A DNA stretch of 64,000 bases from contig NZ_JALOCH010000005.1 in assembly GCF_023227875.1 (NCBI RefSeq), forward strand, positions 1 to 64,000, given 5' to 3'. The notes beneath the pieces are model-generated. The model ran no database searches, was not told where the DNA came from, and saw only the letters and a list, made by a program, of their open reading frames with translations. A program made the translations under genes and the position numbers. This DNA comes from Methanoregula sp. (GTDB taxonomy: Archaea; Halobacteriota; Methanomicrobia; Methanomicrobiales; Methanospirillaceae). This document shows, in pieces, positions 51,128 to 59,258 of this stretch; position 1 is the first letter of the stretch; each line of letters begins with the position of its first letter.

Positions 51128-52609
51128 ATGCGAAAGGACGTTGTACGGCAGGGGCGTCTTTCCGGCACACGGTCAGCGGCAATCACCCGGTACCTCTCTT
51201 CAATGGAAGCGGACCGGTCCATTGCCCGCGCTGACCTGCTCGTCGATATTGCCCATGTGCTGATGCTGGATACGCAGAAGATCAATAAACGGGCCGTGAC
51301 AAAACCGATTGTTGCGACACTGCTCGGATACTATGACGACGGGATCCCGGACGAAATCTTTGACGAACAGTATGAGGACGTTCACGCCGGGATCGAATCG
51401 CTCCTGATCGAATCAATCGGTGCGGAAGCCGGCGGCAGGATGCATGTCGGCCGGTCACGGAACGATGAGGTGGCAACCTGCATCCGGATCCGGATCCGTG
51501 AGGACCTGCTTGCCCAGATGGCAGCACTCCTGAAAGTCCGGGCCACCCTGCTCGCAATTGCCGACAAGCACATCGAAAGCGCCATGCCCGGGTTCACGCA
51601 TCTCCAGCATGCCCAGCCGACCACGCTCGCCCACCATCTCCTGGCCTACGAGCAGGCATTCTCCCGGGACTTCGACCGGCTCCAGTCCGCCTATACGCGG
51701 GTCAACCTCTCACCCCTCGGCGCTGCTGCATTTGCCTCAACAGGATACCCCATCGACCGGAATCTTACAGCGCATCTCCTCGGGTTTGACGGCCTTGTAA
51801 CCAACACGATGGACGCGGTCGCCACCCGGGACTTCGCGCTCGAAACCCTTGCAGACTTAAGCATCATGATGGCGAACACGAGCCGGCTCTGCGAGGAACT
51901 GGTCCTCTGGAGTTCGGCCTTTGTCCGGTTCGTGACGCTTGACGATGCAGTCTGCTCCACGTCATCCATCATGCCCCAGAAGAAGAACCCCGATGTTGCC
52001 GAGCTCATGCGGGCAAAGTCCGGCGCGGTCTTCGGGGCGTTTGGCGGTGCGTTTGTAACGGTCAAGGGTCTCCCGATGAGTTACAACCGCGACCTGCAGG
52101 ACCTCACCCCCCACCTCTGGCGCGGGGTGCAGGATGCCCATGAGAGTATCGTGATCCTCGCGGAGATGCTTGACGGGGCCACGTTCGATACGGAACGGAT
52201 GGCAGAAGAGGCCGGGAAGGGTAACTCTACGGCAACCGAACTGGCAGATTCGCTGGTCCGGACCTACGGGCTCCCCTTCCGGACCGCCCACAATATTGTC
52301 GGGAGGGCAGTACAGAAAGGCAACCTCTCCCTTGCCACGCTGGAAGCGGCGGCGCAGGAAGTGGACACTAAGATATCCTTAAAGAAACTGGGCCTGACCA
52401 ACGATGAGATCGACCGGATGCTCGATGTGCAGTATTCGCTCTCGCTCCGCACGGCACCGGGCGGACCGGCACCGGCGGCAACGAAGAAGTCCATCGCCCA
52501 GCGGAAGAAACAACTCAACGCAGATAGCGCCGGCACCAAAAAGATACAGGCCGCCCTTAACCTCGCAGAAAAGATCCTCATCACTTCAGCACGGAGGCTG
52601 GTAGCATAA
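51128..52609 (+). CDS. argH: Argininosuccinate lyase
   Basis: The 493-residue product is a complete ArgH. MRKDVVRQGRLSG at the N-terminus, GGRMHVGRSRNDEVATCIR, HLQHAQPTTLAHHLLAY and the superfamily signature SSIMPQKKNPDVAELMR are all present. It splits argininosuccinate into arginine and fumarate. The ATG at 51128 follows AGGTGA; an ATG at 51098 is possible but would add residues not usual in the family. Its TAA overlaps the likely beginning of gatD coding. The fumarate produced could enter the fumarase route encoded 9 kb away. Confidence 0.97.
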   Translation: MRKDVVRQGRLSGTRSAAITRYLSSMEADRSIARADLLVDIAHVLMLDTQKINKRAVTKPIVATLLGYYDDGIPDEIFDEQYEDVHAGIESLLIESIGAEAGGRMHVGRSRNDEVATCIRIRIREDLLAQMAALLKVRATLLAIADKHIESAMPGFTHLQHAQPTTLAHHLLAYEQAFSRDFDRLQSAYTRVNLSPLGAAAFASTGYPIDRNLTAHLLGFDGLVTNTMDAVATRDFALETLADLSIMMANTSRLCEELVLWSSAFVRFVTLDDAVCSTSSIMPQKKNPDVAELMRAKSGAVFGAFGGAFVTVKGLPMSYNRDLQDLTPHLWRGVQDAHESIVILAEMLDGATFDTERMAEEAGKGNSTATELADSLVRTYGLPFRTAHNIVGRAVQKGNLSLATLEAAAQEVDTKISLKKLGLTNDEIDRMLDVQYSLSLRTAPGGPAPAATKKSIAQRKKQLNADSAGTKKIQAALNLAEKILITSARRLVA

Positions 52610-53844
52610 CAACTGAGTTCGTTTCAGGAGACTTCGTCCGGTGTGAATACGGAGGGAAGCAGTTGAAGGGCATATACATTACCGAACGCGATGGCATGGC
52701 CGTTGTCAAGCTCGGTTCCGGCTATAACATCGGTGTGCCTCCCAAGGTCTGCACGTTCGTTGAACGGCCGGCCCCTGCGGCGGTAAAGCCGGTTGACGTG
52801 AAACAGGACAGCAGCCTTCCCAATCTATCTATTGTCTCCACGGGAGGGACGATCGCAAGCCGGATCGATTACCGGACCGGTTCCGTGACGAGCCAGTTCA
52901 ATGCGAGCGACATCCTCGTTGCCATCCCCGAGCTCGCGGAGATCGCGAACTACCGTACGATCCCTCTTGCCACCATCCTCTCGGAGAACATGACCCCCGC
53001 GATCTGGCAGGAGCTTGCACGTGCGATCCATGAGGAGATCAAAGGAGGGGCGAAGGGGATCATCGTCACGCACGGGACCGACACGATGGCCTACAGCGCG
53101 GCGGCGATCAGTTTCATGATCGATACACCGGTGCCGATCGTCTTTGTCGGGTCCCAGCGGTCTGCCGACCGGCCTTCGAGCGACAATGCGATGAATGCGG
53201 TCTGTGCGGCAGCGGCGGCAACGAGCGATCTCGGTGAGGTCGCGGTTGTCATGCACGCTTCGACAAACGATGACCACTGCACCATCCACCGTGGCACCCG
53301 GGTGCGCAAGATGCATACGTCACGCCGCGATGCGTTCCGGAGCCTGGGTATCCCGCCGATCGGGAAGGTGGAATATCCTTCCCGCACCGTGACACTCGCA
53401 CCGGATACAGTGCGACGCGGGACACATAAACTGGCGCTCCATGACAAGCTCGAACCCCACTGTGCCCTCGTGCAGTTCTTCCCGGGGATGTCTCCGGACA
53501 TTCTCAGGGCATTCGAAGGGTACAAGGGTATCGTGATATCCGGTACCGGCCTCGGGCATACCAGCACAACACTCATCCCGCAGCTGAGGCACCTCACCGG
53601 AGCGAGCACCGTAGTGGTAATGACCTCGCAGTGCATGAACGGCAGGGTCTGCGACCGGGTGTACGATACCGGGCGCGACCTGCTTGATGCCGGGGTCATC
53701 GAAGGCGGCGACATGCTGCCGGAGGCTGCACTGGTCAAGATGATGTGGGTACTCGGCAATGAGAAAGACGGAGAGAAAGCGAAAGCCCTGATGCAGGCGG
53801 ACCTCAAAGGCGAGTGCAACCGGAGGAGCGCCCATGGATTATAA
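52606..53844 (+). CDS. gatD: Glutamyl-tRNA(Gln) amidotransferase subunit D, with non-canonical start region
   Basis: GatD is the asparaginase-like glutaminase of the archaeal GatDE complex. SIVSTGGTIASRIDYRTG carries the first catalytic Thr, VTHGTDTMAYSA the second Thr-Asp pair, and MHTSRRDAFRS is a family block. Homology to the N-terminal barrel (SGDFVRCEYGG, then KLGSGYNIGV) begins upstream of the only usual start codon, TTG at 52663. The frame opens after a stop at 52558 and has no ATG, GTG or TTG before 52663. An ATA at 52606 overlaps the argH stop exactly where ATGA coupling would place an ATG. Translation may start there, or at 52663 (GGAGGG, 6-base spacing), giving 393 residues. It overlaps gatE by 11 bases. 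Confidence 0.9.
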   Translation: MTTEFVSGDFVRCEYGGKQLKGIYITERDGMAVVKLGSGYNIGVPPKVCTFVERPAPAAVKPVDVKQDSSLPNLSIVSTGGTIASRIDYRTGSVTSQFNASDILVAIPELAEIANYRTIPLATILSENMTPAIWQELARAIHEEIKGGAKGIIVTHGTDTMAYSAAAISFMIDTPVPIVFVGSQRSADRPSSDNAMNAVCAAAAATSDLGEVAVVMHASTNDDHCTIHRGTRVRKMHTSRRDAFRSLGIPPIGKVEYPSRTVTLAPDTVRRGTHKLALHDKLEPHCALVQFFPGMSPDILRAFEGYKGIVISGTGLGHTSTTLIPQLRHLTGASTVVVMTSQCMNGRVCDRVYDTGRDLLDAGVIEGGDMLPEAALVKMMWVLGNEKDGEKAKALMQADLKGECNRRSAHGL

Positions 53845-55684
53845 GAAGGCCGGTCTTGTTGCCGGGATCGAGATCCACCAGCAGCTGGACACCGCGGAAA
53901 AACTCTTCTGCCACTGCCCGACTGCCCTCCGCGAGACGGCCGAGCATGCGGGAGAGTTCTCCCGGTTCCTGCGGGCAACGGTCAGCGAAATGGGGGAGAT
54001 AGACCGGGCAGCAAAGGAAGAGATGAAACGCGACCGCCGGTTCCAGTATTATACGTACGACACGACCTGCCTTGTCGAGGACGACGAAGAACCCCCGGCA
54101 CCGATGAATGACGAGGCGCTCTCGGTCTGCCTTACGATCGGGAAGATGTTTTCCATGACACCGGTCCCGCAGGTGCACACGATGCGCAAGCTCGTGATCG
54201 ACGGCTCGAACACCAGCGGGTTCCAGCGCACGGCCCTTGTCGCACTGAACGGGACTCTTCCAAACGGGGGAGAGATCGAGACGATCTGCCTTGAGGAGGA
54301 GGCGGCGCAACGGGTGAAAGATGAGGTCTTCAGCCTCGACCGCCTCGGCATCCCCCTCATCGAGATCACGACATCCCCGTGCATGCACACTCCCGAAGAG
54401 GTGCAGAAGATGGCGGAGTACATCGGCATGGTGCTCCGCTCCACGGGCAAGGTGAAACGCGGGATCGGGACGATCCGGCAGGACGTCAACATCTCGATCG
54501 CACAGGGTGCCCGCGTGGAGGTCAAGGGCGTGCAGGAACTGGACCTGATCGCCGAAGTTGTCCGGCGCGAGGTGCAGCGGCAGCAGAACCTGCTTGCGAC
54601 ACGGGACGAACTCAAAGGCCGGGGCGCATCCGTAGATACGGCAAGTGCCCAGGACATCACCACCCTGTTCAAGGACACCAAATCCACCGTGCTGAAGAAG
54701 GCAAAGAAGATCCACGCGATTATCCTCAAAGGTTTCGCCGGCCTTGTCGGCCGCGAGATCCAGCCGGAGCGCCGGCTTGGCAGCGAGATGTCGGACTATG
54801 CAAAGAAGTGCGGGGTCGGCGGGATCTTCCACACCGACGAACTCCCGGCATACGGGGTCACCGCAGAAGAAGTCGCATCCCTTAAGACACATATGAAGGC
54901 CGGGGAGGCAGACTGCGTGATCATCGTCGCGGGTGGAAGCGAGAAGCAGGCCGTGTGTGCGATCGGCCAGGTGGTCACCCGGGCAACGATCGCCCTTTCG
55001 GACAAACCGGTCCCCGAAGAGACGCGGAAGATGCTCGAGACCGGGAGCTCAGCCTACATGCGACCCCTGCCGGGCGCAGCCCGTATGTATCCTGAGACAG
55101 ACGTCCTCCCGGTCATCATTGACGATGCACGGTGGAGGGCAGTAACCATTCCCGAACTGCTGACCGCACGCGCCGACCGGTACGCGAAAGAGTACCAGAT
55201 CGACCTCCCGTATGCCATGCAGCTTGCCGGCTCGGATAAACTCCCGTTGTTCGAACGCGCGATTAAGGAGGGTATCAAACCCAAGCTCGCCGCCTTTACC
55301 ATCCTGTCAACAGCAACCGAACTCAGGAGGGACGGCGTTGATGTCAGGAAAATTTCCGACGACGCGTATCTTGCCACATGGCATGCCGTAGAGAAAGGAC
55401 AGACAGTAAGAGAGGCGATCCCGGAGCTCTTCCGGAGCATTGCCGCGGGCAGCACCTTTGAAGAATCCCTCAAAAATCTGGCACCCCGGGTCTCACGCGA
55501 AGAACTCGAAGCGATCGTCAGGAAGATCCTTGCGGACCGCTCCGAGTTTGTCGCACAGAAGGGCAAGGCAGCCCTCGGCCCCCTCATGGGCGTGGTCATG
55601 GCAGAAGTGCGGGGATCGGTTGACGGGAAGATGGTCAGCGAGGTCCTGAGGACCGGGATCGACAAGGCACTGGAACCTAAATAG
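53834..55684 (+). CDS. gatE: Glutamyl-tRNA(Gln) amidotransferase subunit E
   Basis: The 616-residue product is GatE, the archaea-specific GatB relative that recruits tRNA(Gln) and activates the mischarged glutamate. AGLVAGIEIHQQLDTAEKLFCHCPT is the N-terminal signature, and QVHTMRKLVIDGSNTSGFQRT and TIRQDVNISIAQGARVEVKGVQELD belong to the kinase-like core. A GAD-type insert and a helical C-terminal tail follow. It overlaps gatD by 11 bases. The gene is followed by a stem-loop repeat cluster. Confidence 0.97.
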   Translation: MDYKKAGLVAGIEIHQQLDTAEKLFCHCPTALRETAEHAGEFSRFLRATVSEMGEIDRAAKEEMKRDRRFQYYTYDTTCLVEDDEEPPAPMNDEALSVCLTIGKMFSMTPVPQVHTMRKLVIDGSNTSGFQRTALVALNGTLPNGGEIETICLEEEAAQRVKDEVFSLDRLGIPLIEITTSPCMHTPEEVQKMAEYIGMVLRSTGKVKRGIGTIRQDVNISIAQGARVEVKGVQELDLIAEVVRREVQRQQNLLATRDELKGRGASVDTASAQDITTLFKDTKSTVLKKAKKIHAIILKGFAGLVGREIQPERRLGSEMSDYAKKCGVGGIFHTDELPAYGVTAEEVASLKTHMKAGEADCVIIVAGGSEKQAVCAIGQVVTRATIALSDKPVPEETRKMLETGSSAYMRPLPGAARMYPETDVLPVIIDDARWRAVTIPELLTARADRYAKEYQIDLPYAMQLAGSDKLPLFERAIKEGIKPKLAAFTILSTATELRRDGVDVRKISDDAYLATWHAVEKGQTVREAIPELFRSIAAGSTFEESLKNLAPRVSREELEAIVRKILADRSEFVAQKGKAALGPLMGVVMAEVRGSVDGKMVSEVLRTGIDKALEPK

Positions 55685-55733
55685 AGGCGCGGGGTCTGCG
55701 AAATGGTGAGAGGCATCAGACCCGAACCGGGAA

Positions 55734-55873
55734 AAGAACCAAAGGTTCTTCAACCAGTCAGACTTCGAAGAACCCTGAACGGGTTCTTCTCCTCTTCCAG
55801 GCCTGATGGCCAGTCGGAAATCGAAGATTTTCCTGATGGAAAATCTTCTTCTCTTCCTGGTTCTACGAACCAG
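55734..55873 (+). repeat. Stem-loop repeat cluster B, 3' of gatE
   Basis: Five stem-loops lie in tandem: AAGAACC/GGTTCTT (55734-55750), GAAGAACCC/GGGTTCTTC (55767-55789), GGCC/GGCC with TGAT loop (55800-55811), GAAGATTTTCC/GGAAAATCTTC with TGAT loop (55823-55848) and CTGGTTC/GAACCAG (55857-55873). The linker word CCAGTC recurs between them. All arms shown are perfect. The stretch 55685-55925 has no gene. Confidence 0.7.
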
Positions 55874-55925
55874 TCAGACCCAACATTTATCACCCGCACG
55901 GAAGAATTAGATAAGGAGTTTAACT

Positions 55926-56246
55926 ATGGGCAAGACAGGCACAACCCTATGGGCACAGATAAAAGGCGTAAAAGGACAGATCCGGCTCGTCCCCAAGAAA
56001 GAGGGCGAGGCAAAAACACCGGGTCCGAACCAGCGCTTCAAGGCCGGCGCCAATGTAAAGCAGATCGACCAGATCGCTGAGGCGCAGGGCGGACGCGGCG
56101 GCGGAAAAAGACGTGGCGGCAGGCGCGGCGGCGACCGGTCCGGTGGATCCGGCATGAACGAGTCCACGGCAAACCCGATGATCCGCAGGCACATGAAGCG
56201 GGCAAAAGTCTCCGCGCTCGGCACAAAGGCCAAGTCTTCCCGGTAA
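55926..56246 (+). CDS. Small basic DUF5350-like protein, 106 aa
   Basis: The product is strongly basic: MGKTGTTLWAQIKGVKGQIRLVPKKEG at the N-terminus, a Gly/Arg-rich middle (GGRGGGKRRGGRRGGDRSGG) and a C-terminal ANPMIRRHMKRAKV. It resembles the uncharacterised DUF5350 proteins of methanogens, from memory of the N-terminal pattern. RGG-like segments suggest RNA or DNA binding, which is an inference. It is flanked on both sides by stem-loop repeat clusters. Confidence 0.7.
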   Translation: MGKTGTTLWAQIKGVKGQIRLVPKKEGEAKTPGPNQRFKAGANVKQIDQIAEAQGGRGGGKRRGGRRGGDRSGGSGMNESTANPMIRRHMKRAKVSALGTKAKSSR

Positions 56247-56284
56247 AACATTCTATAATCAATAGGGAACCTGTCATGGGGTTC

Positions 56285-56307
56285 GAGGTCCCAAAACCTC
56301 TTTTTTC
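56285..56307 (+). terminator. Hairpin plus T-run terminator after the basic protein gene
   Basis: GAGGT (56285-56289) and ACCTC (56296-56300) form a short stem followed at once by six T. It lies about 40 bases after the stop codon, a good transcription terminator. Confidence 0.55.
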
Positions 56308-56312
56308 TCCGA

Positions 56313-56409
56313 CTGGTTCGATGAACCAGAAGGATGAGAAGAACGCATCAGTGTTCTTCGAAGGTCGGCTGATGCCACCCTTCTCATTGTCGAGGTCCTG
56401 ATGAACCTC
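56313..56409 (+). repeat. Stem-loop repeat cluster C
   Basis: Stem-loops of the same family as cluster B: CTGGTTC/GAACCAG (56313-56329, identical arms to one in cluster B), GAAGAACGC/GTGTTCTTC with one wobble pair (56338-56359), GAAGGTCGGC-TGAT-GCCACCCTTC (about 56360-56383, two mismatches) and GAGGT/ACCTC (56392-56409). No coding is seen between 56247 and 56479. Confidence 0.6.
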
Positions 56410-56479
56410 TCCAACTTCGAACGTATCGGCCCTGCCGGTTCATTCCGTCAAGGATAACTATCTTTTATCCCCAACAACT

Positions 56480-56845
56480 ATGGTGACTATGGATCTTCCA
56501 ACGGCTCTCAAGAGTTATCAGTACGGCGAACGGGCAAAGTCCGAACTGATCATGATATCCCAGTTCTGCCTTGCAGTGAACGGGTTCCCGGAACAGGAGC
56601 GTGCCGGCGGCCGCCGCATGCTCCTCATGATGATGGAAGCGACACGGGGAGAGCTCCAGTTTGCGGCACAGAGCACGTCGCAGGCAGAATTCCAGAGGGC
56701 GATCAATGCCCTCAACGAAGCGATCTCCCTTGTCGAAGGAAACCAGCCGGAACAGGCATCATTGAGGATTGCGGCAGCGATCAGTGCATCCACCACGCCG
56801 GCACAGGAAGCATGGCAGGTACTTTCGGAACATGGACTTCTCTGA
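56480..56845 (+). CDS. Helical hypothetical protein, 121 aa
   Basis: The product is almost entirely alpha-helical (ALKSYQYGERAKSELIMISQFCLAV, EFQRAINALNEAISLVEGNQPEQASLRIAAAISAS). No family is recognised. A second ATG at 56489 is equally possible. It opens a tight operon: the nitroreductase ATG lies 14 bases inside its end. A TATA-like tatctttta lies about 20 bases upstream, so the transcript is probably leaderless. Confidence 0.7.
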   Translation: MVTMDLPTALKSYQYGERAKSELIMISQFCLAVNGFPEQERAGGRRMLLMMMEATRGELQFAAQSTSQAEFQRAINALNEAISLVEGNQPEQASLRIAAAISASTTPAQEAWQVLSEHGLL

Positions 56846-57359
56846 TATCCTCTCATTCATCTCAGGGCGTTCTTCGGTCCGGGAATACGAGAGCGAGCCG
56901 GTCCCGCAAGAAGAGATCGATTATATCCTGGACTGCGCCAGCACAGCCCCGAGTGCCGGTAACATTGAGGCTTGGGATGTGGTCGTGGTGACCGATGAAG
57001 AGACACGTGCGGCGCTTGCGGAGGCGGCCTTCAACCAGCCGCACATTGAACAGGCACCGGTGATCCTCGCTGTCTGCTCCAACTATGTCCGCTCGATGTC
57101 CCGCTATGGCGAGCGGGGGATCCTCTATGCACTGGAAGATGCGACGATTGCCTGTACTTATATGATGCTCGCTGCCCATGCACGGAACCTGCAGAGTTGC
57201 TGGACCGGGGCATTCGATGACGATGCCGTGCGGGATGTCCTCGGCCTCCCCCAGCATATCCGACCCGTTGCGCTGCTTGCGATCGGGAAAGGCCATACCC
57301 CGGGACAGCTCACCGGACGCATGGCAGTCGGGGAACACGTGCACCGCGAAACCTGGTGA
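56832..57359 (+). CDS. Nitroreductase family FMN protein
   Basis: The 175-residue product has the nitroreductase fold: ISGRSSVREYESEPVPQEEIDYIL (FMN-binding RSxRxY), STAPSAGNIEAWDVVVV, QAPVILAVC and AYALEDATIACTYMMLAAHARNLQSCWTGAF-like dimer helices. It is a putative NAD(P)H- or F420-linked oxidoreductase of unknown substrate. The ATG at 56832 overlaps the upstream gene by 14 bases. Confidence 0.9.
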   Translation: MDFSDILSFISGRSSVREYESEPVPQEEIDYILDCASTAPSAGNIEAWDVVVVTDEETRAALAEAAFNQPHIEQAPVILAVCSNYVRSMSRYGERGILYALEDATIACTYMMLAAHARNLQSCWTGAFDDDAVRDVLGLPQHIRPVALLAIGKGHTPGQLTGRMAVGEHVHRETW

Positions 57360-57369
57360 AGGAGAGAAG

Positions 57370-57708
57370 ATGCCAGACTATGTCGTAACAATTGAATCCG
57401 CGTGGCTTATCCGCGATGTAAAATCCCTTGACGATGCGATCGGTATCGCGATCAGTGAAGCCGGGAAACGCCTGAACCCTAATGCAAAATACGTGGAAGT
57501 CGAGGCAGGATATCTGACCTGCCCGTACTGCGAAGAGACACTATCAAGTGCGATTGTCGTTGCGGATACCGCACTTGTGGGGCTTGTCCTCGAGATGAAG
57601 GTGTTCCGGGCGGAATCCGAAGAACACGCGGGCCGGATCGCCAAGTCCGTGATCGGTAAGGCGCTCCGCGACATCCCCCTCAAACTCGTGGATGTGCAGG
57701 CACAATGA
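57370..57708 (+). CDS. UPF0212 (DUF555) family protein
   Basis: The 112-residue product matches the archaeal UPF0212 family closely: MPDYVVTIESAWLIRDV, DDAIGIAISEAGKRLNP, a CPYC pair and ALVGLVLEMKVF, AGRIAKSVIGKALRDIPL. The CPxC may bind metal. Function unknown. GGAGAG precedes the ATG by 4 bases. It overlaps the kinase gene by 4 bases. Confidence 0.9.
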   Translation: MPDYVVTIESAWLIRDVKSLDDAIGIAISEAGKRLNPNAKYVEVEAGYLTCPYCEETLSSAIVVADTALVGLVLEMKVFRAESEEHAGRIAKSVIGKALRDIPLKLVDVQAQ

Positions 57709-58598
57709 TCCATATCGTAGGACACACGGCTATCGACCATATCTCGAAAGTCTCCCGCCTGCCCGAGAAGAACTGCTCGACCCATATCACGGACCGCCAG
57801 GTCTACTTCGGCGGCGGAGCGGCAAATATTGCGGCAGGGATCGCAACGCTGGGTGAAGCGGTCACGCTCCACTCCTGCGTGGGCAGCGATTTTACCGGCA
57901 GCGAGTATGACCGCTGGATGACGGACCTGAAGATCCACAAGCAGTTCTTTGTGGTCCCCGAAACCCACACGCCCACCGCGTTCATGTTCACGGACGAGGC
58001 CGGCGACCAGATGACCTTCTTCGAGTGGGGAGCCTCCCGGGCGTTCAAGGACGCCGAGGCCCCGGGCCTGCCGCTCGTCCACATGGCAACCGCCGACCCC
58101 GCGTTCAACTGCCGGGTGGCGGAGAAGAGCGAGTTCATCTCCTTCGATCCCGGGCAGGACGTCTTTTTGTACAACAAGGAGCTACTGGAGTCGATCATTG
58201 CCAACACGGACATCCTGTTTGCAAACCAGCACGAGGTAAAACAGATGTGCGTCACGCTCGGGATCACCCGCGAGGCGCTCATCAGCAAGGTCAGCATGGC
58301 GATCTTCACGATGAGCGGGGACGGGAGCACGCTCTATACAAAAGGCCGCGAGCATTTCATCCCGGCTGTTCCGGTCACGCTCGCCGATCCCACCGGGGCG
58401 GGCGATGCCTACCGGGCCGGGTTCCTCTCGGCCTTTGTGCGGGGCTACACTCCCGAGACCTGCTGCCGGATCGGCACGGTCACCGCATCGTATGTCGTAG
58501 AGCATGTCGGGTGCCAGACCCATCTCCCGGACTGGAACGCGATGCTCGTCCGGTACCGGAAACAGTTTGGCGAACTTCCGTCACCACAGGATGCGTAA
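57705..58598 (+). CDS. PfkB family sugar/nucleoside kinase
   Basis: The 297-residue ribokinase-fold product has VYFGGGAANIAAGIATLG (N-terminal PfkB signature) and ADPTGAGDAYRAGFLSAF with the catalytic Asp in GAGD. It resembles the methanogen nucleoside kinase group (Methanocaldococcus MJ0406 type) by eye, so adenosine/inosine/cytidine-type substrates are possible. It overlaps UPF0212 by 4 bases and is 3 bases from dph6. Confidence 0.9.
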   Translation: MIHIVGHTAIDHISKVSRLPEKNCSTHITDRQVYFGGGAANIAAGIATLGEAVTLHSCVGSDFTGSEYDRWMTDLKIHKQFFVVPETHTPTAFMFTDEAGDQMTFFEWGASRAFKDAEAPGLPLVHMATADPAFNCRVAEKSEFISFDPGQDVFLYNKELLESIIANTDILFANQHEVKQMCVTLGITREALISKVSMAIFTMSGDGSTLYTKGREHFIPAVPVTLADPTGAGDAYRAGFLSAFVRGYTPETCCRIGTVTASYVVEHVGCQTHLPDWNAMLVRYRKQFGELPSPQDA

Positions 58599-58601
58599 CG
58601 T

Positions 58602-59258
58602 ATGAGCTGGGCAGCGCTGACCTCAGGGGGAAAGGACTCGATACTCTCGTGCCAGAAAGCAATCGACAGCGGAAAGGATCTCCGCTACCTCGTCACCGCA
58701 CGGCCGAAGAACCGCGACTCGTACATGTTCCACTCGGCCAACCTCGATGTGGTGCCGGTGATTGCAGAAGTCTCCGGTCGCGAGTATGTCGAGATCCTGA
58801 CCGAGGGCGAGAAGGAGGCGGAGCTCGCCGACCTTGAAGCAGGGCTTGCAGCGCTCGATATCGAAGGCGTGATCGCAGGAGCGGTTGCCTCGCAGTACCA
58901 GGCCGACCGCGTGAAAGCGATCACCGACACGCTGGGCCTCGAACTCTTCACCCCGCTCTGGCACATGGACACCGAAGAACTCCTGCGGGAAGTGGCAGCG
59001 CGGATGGATGCCCGGATCATCGTCACGGCCGCCGAAGGGCTGGACGAGAGTTTCCTTGGGGCAAAAATTGACGATGAACTTATCCGCCGGCTCAAAGCCG
59101 TTGAGAAGATCCGCCGGATCAATCTTGCGGGAGAAGGCGGCGAGTACGAGAGTATTACCTTGAACGCCCCGTTCTACTCGCGCTCGATCACGTTTACCAG
59201 TTCCGAGATCCGGTCCACCACAGACCGGCACGAACTCGTTCTTGGAGGGTTTGCTTAA
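58602..59258 (+). CDS. dph6: Diphthine--ammonia ligase
   Basis: The 218-residue product has the PP-loop ALTSGGKDSILSCQKAI for ATP adenylation, AGAVASQYQADRVKAI, and the family motif GEGGEYESITLNAPFY. It performs the last step of diphthamide formation on elongation factor 2. It is 3 bases after the PfkB gene, and its TAA is immediately followed by the ATG of the DUF2070 gene. Confidence 0.95.
   Translation: MSWAALTSGGKDSILSCQKAIDSGKDLRYLVTARPKNRDSYMFHSANLDVVPVIAEVSGREYVEILTEGEKEAELADLEAGLAALDIEGVIAGAVASQYQADRVKAITDTLGLELFTPLWHMDTEELLREVAARMDARIIVTAAEGLDESFLGAKIDDELIRRLKAVEKIRRINLAGEGGEYESITLNAPFYSRSITFTSSEIRSTTDRHELVLGGFA

Noticed and set aside
53804..54892. 362-codon open frame opposite gatE
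   Set aside because: Cys/His/Leu-rich antisense frame without any family resemblance.
56275..56300. ggttcgaggtccc, resembling a tRNA T-arm
   Set aside because: No acceptor, D or anticodon arm can be built around it; it is better explained as a terminator hairpin with a T-run.
55734..56409. Possible CRISPR array because of regular short repeats
   Set aside because: The repeated units are hairpins with varying arm sequences and no constant direct repeat or even spacers, and no cas genes are near.
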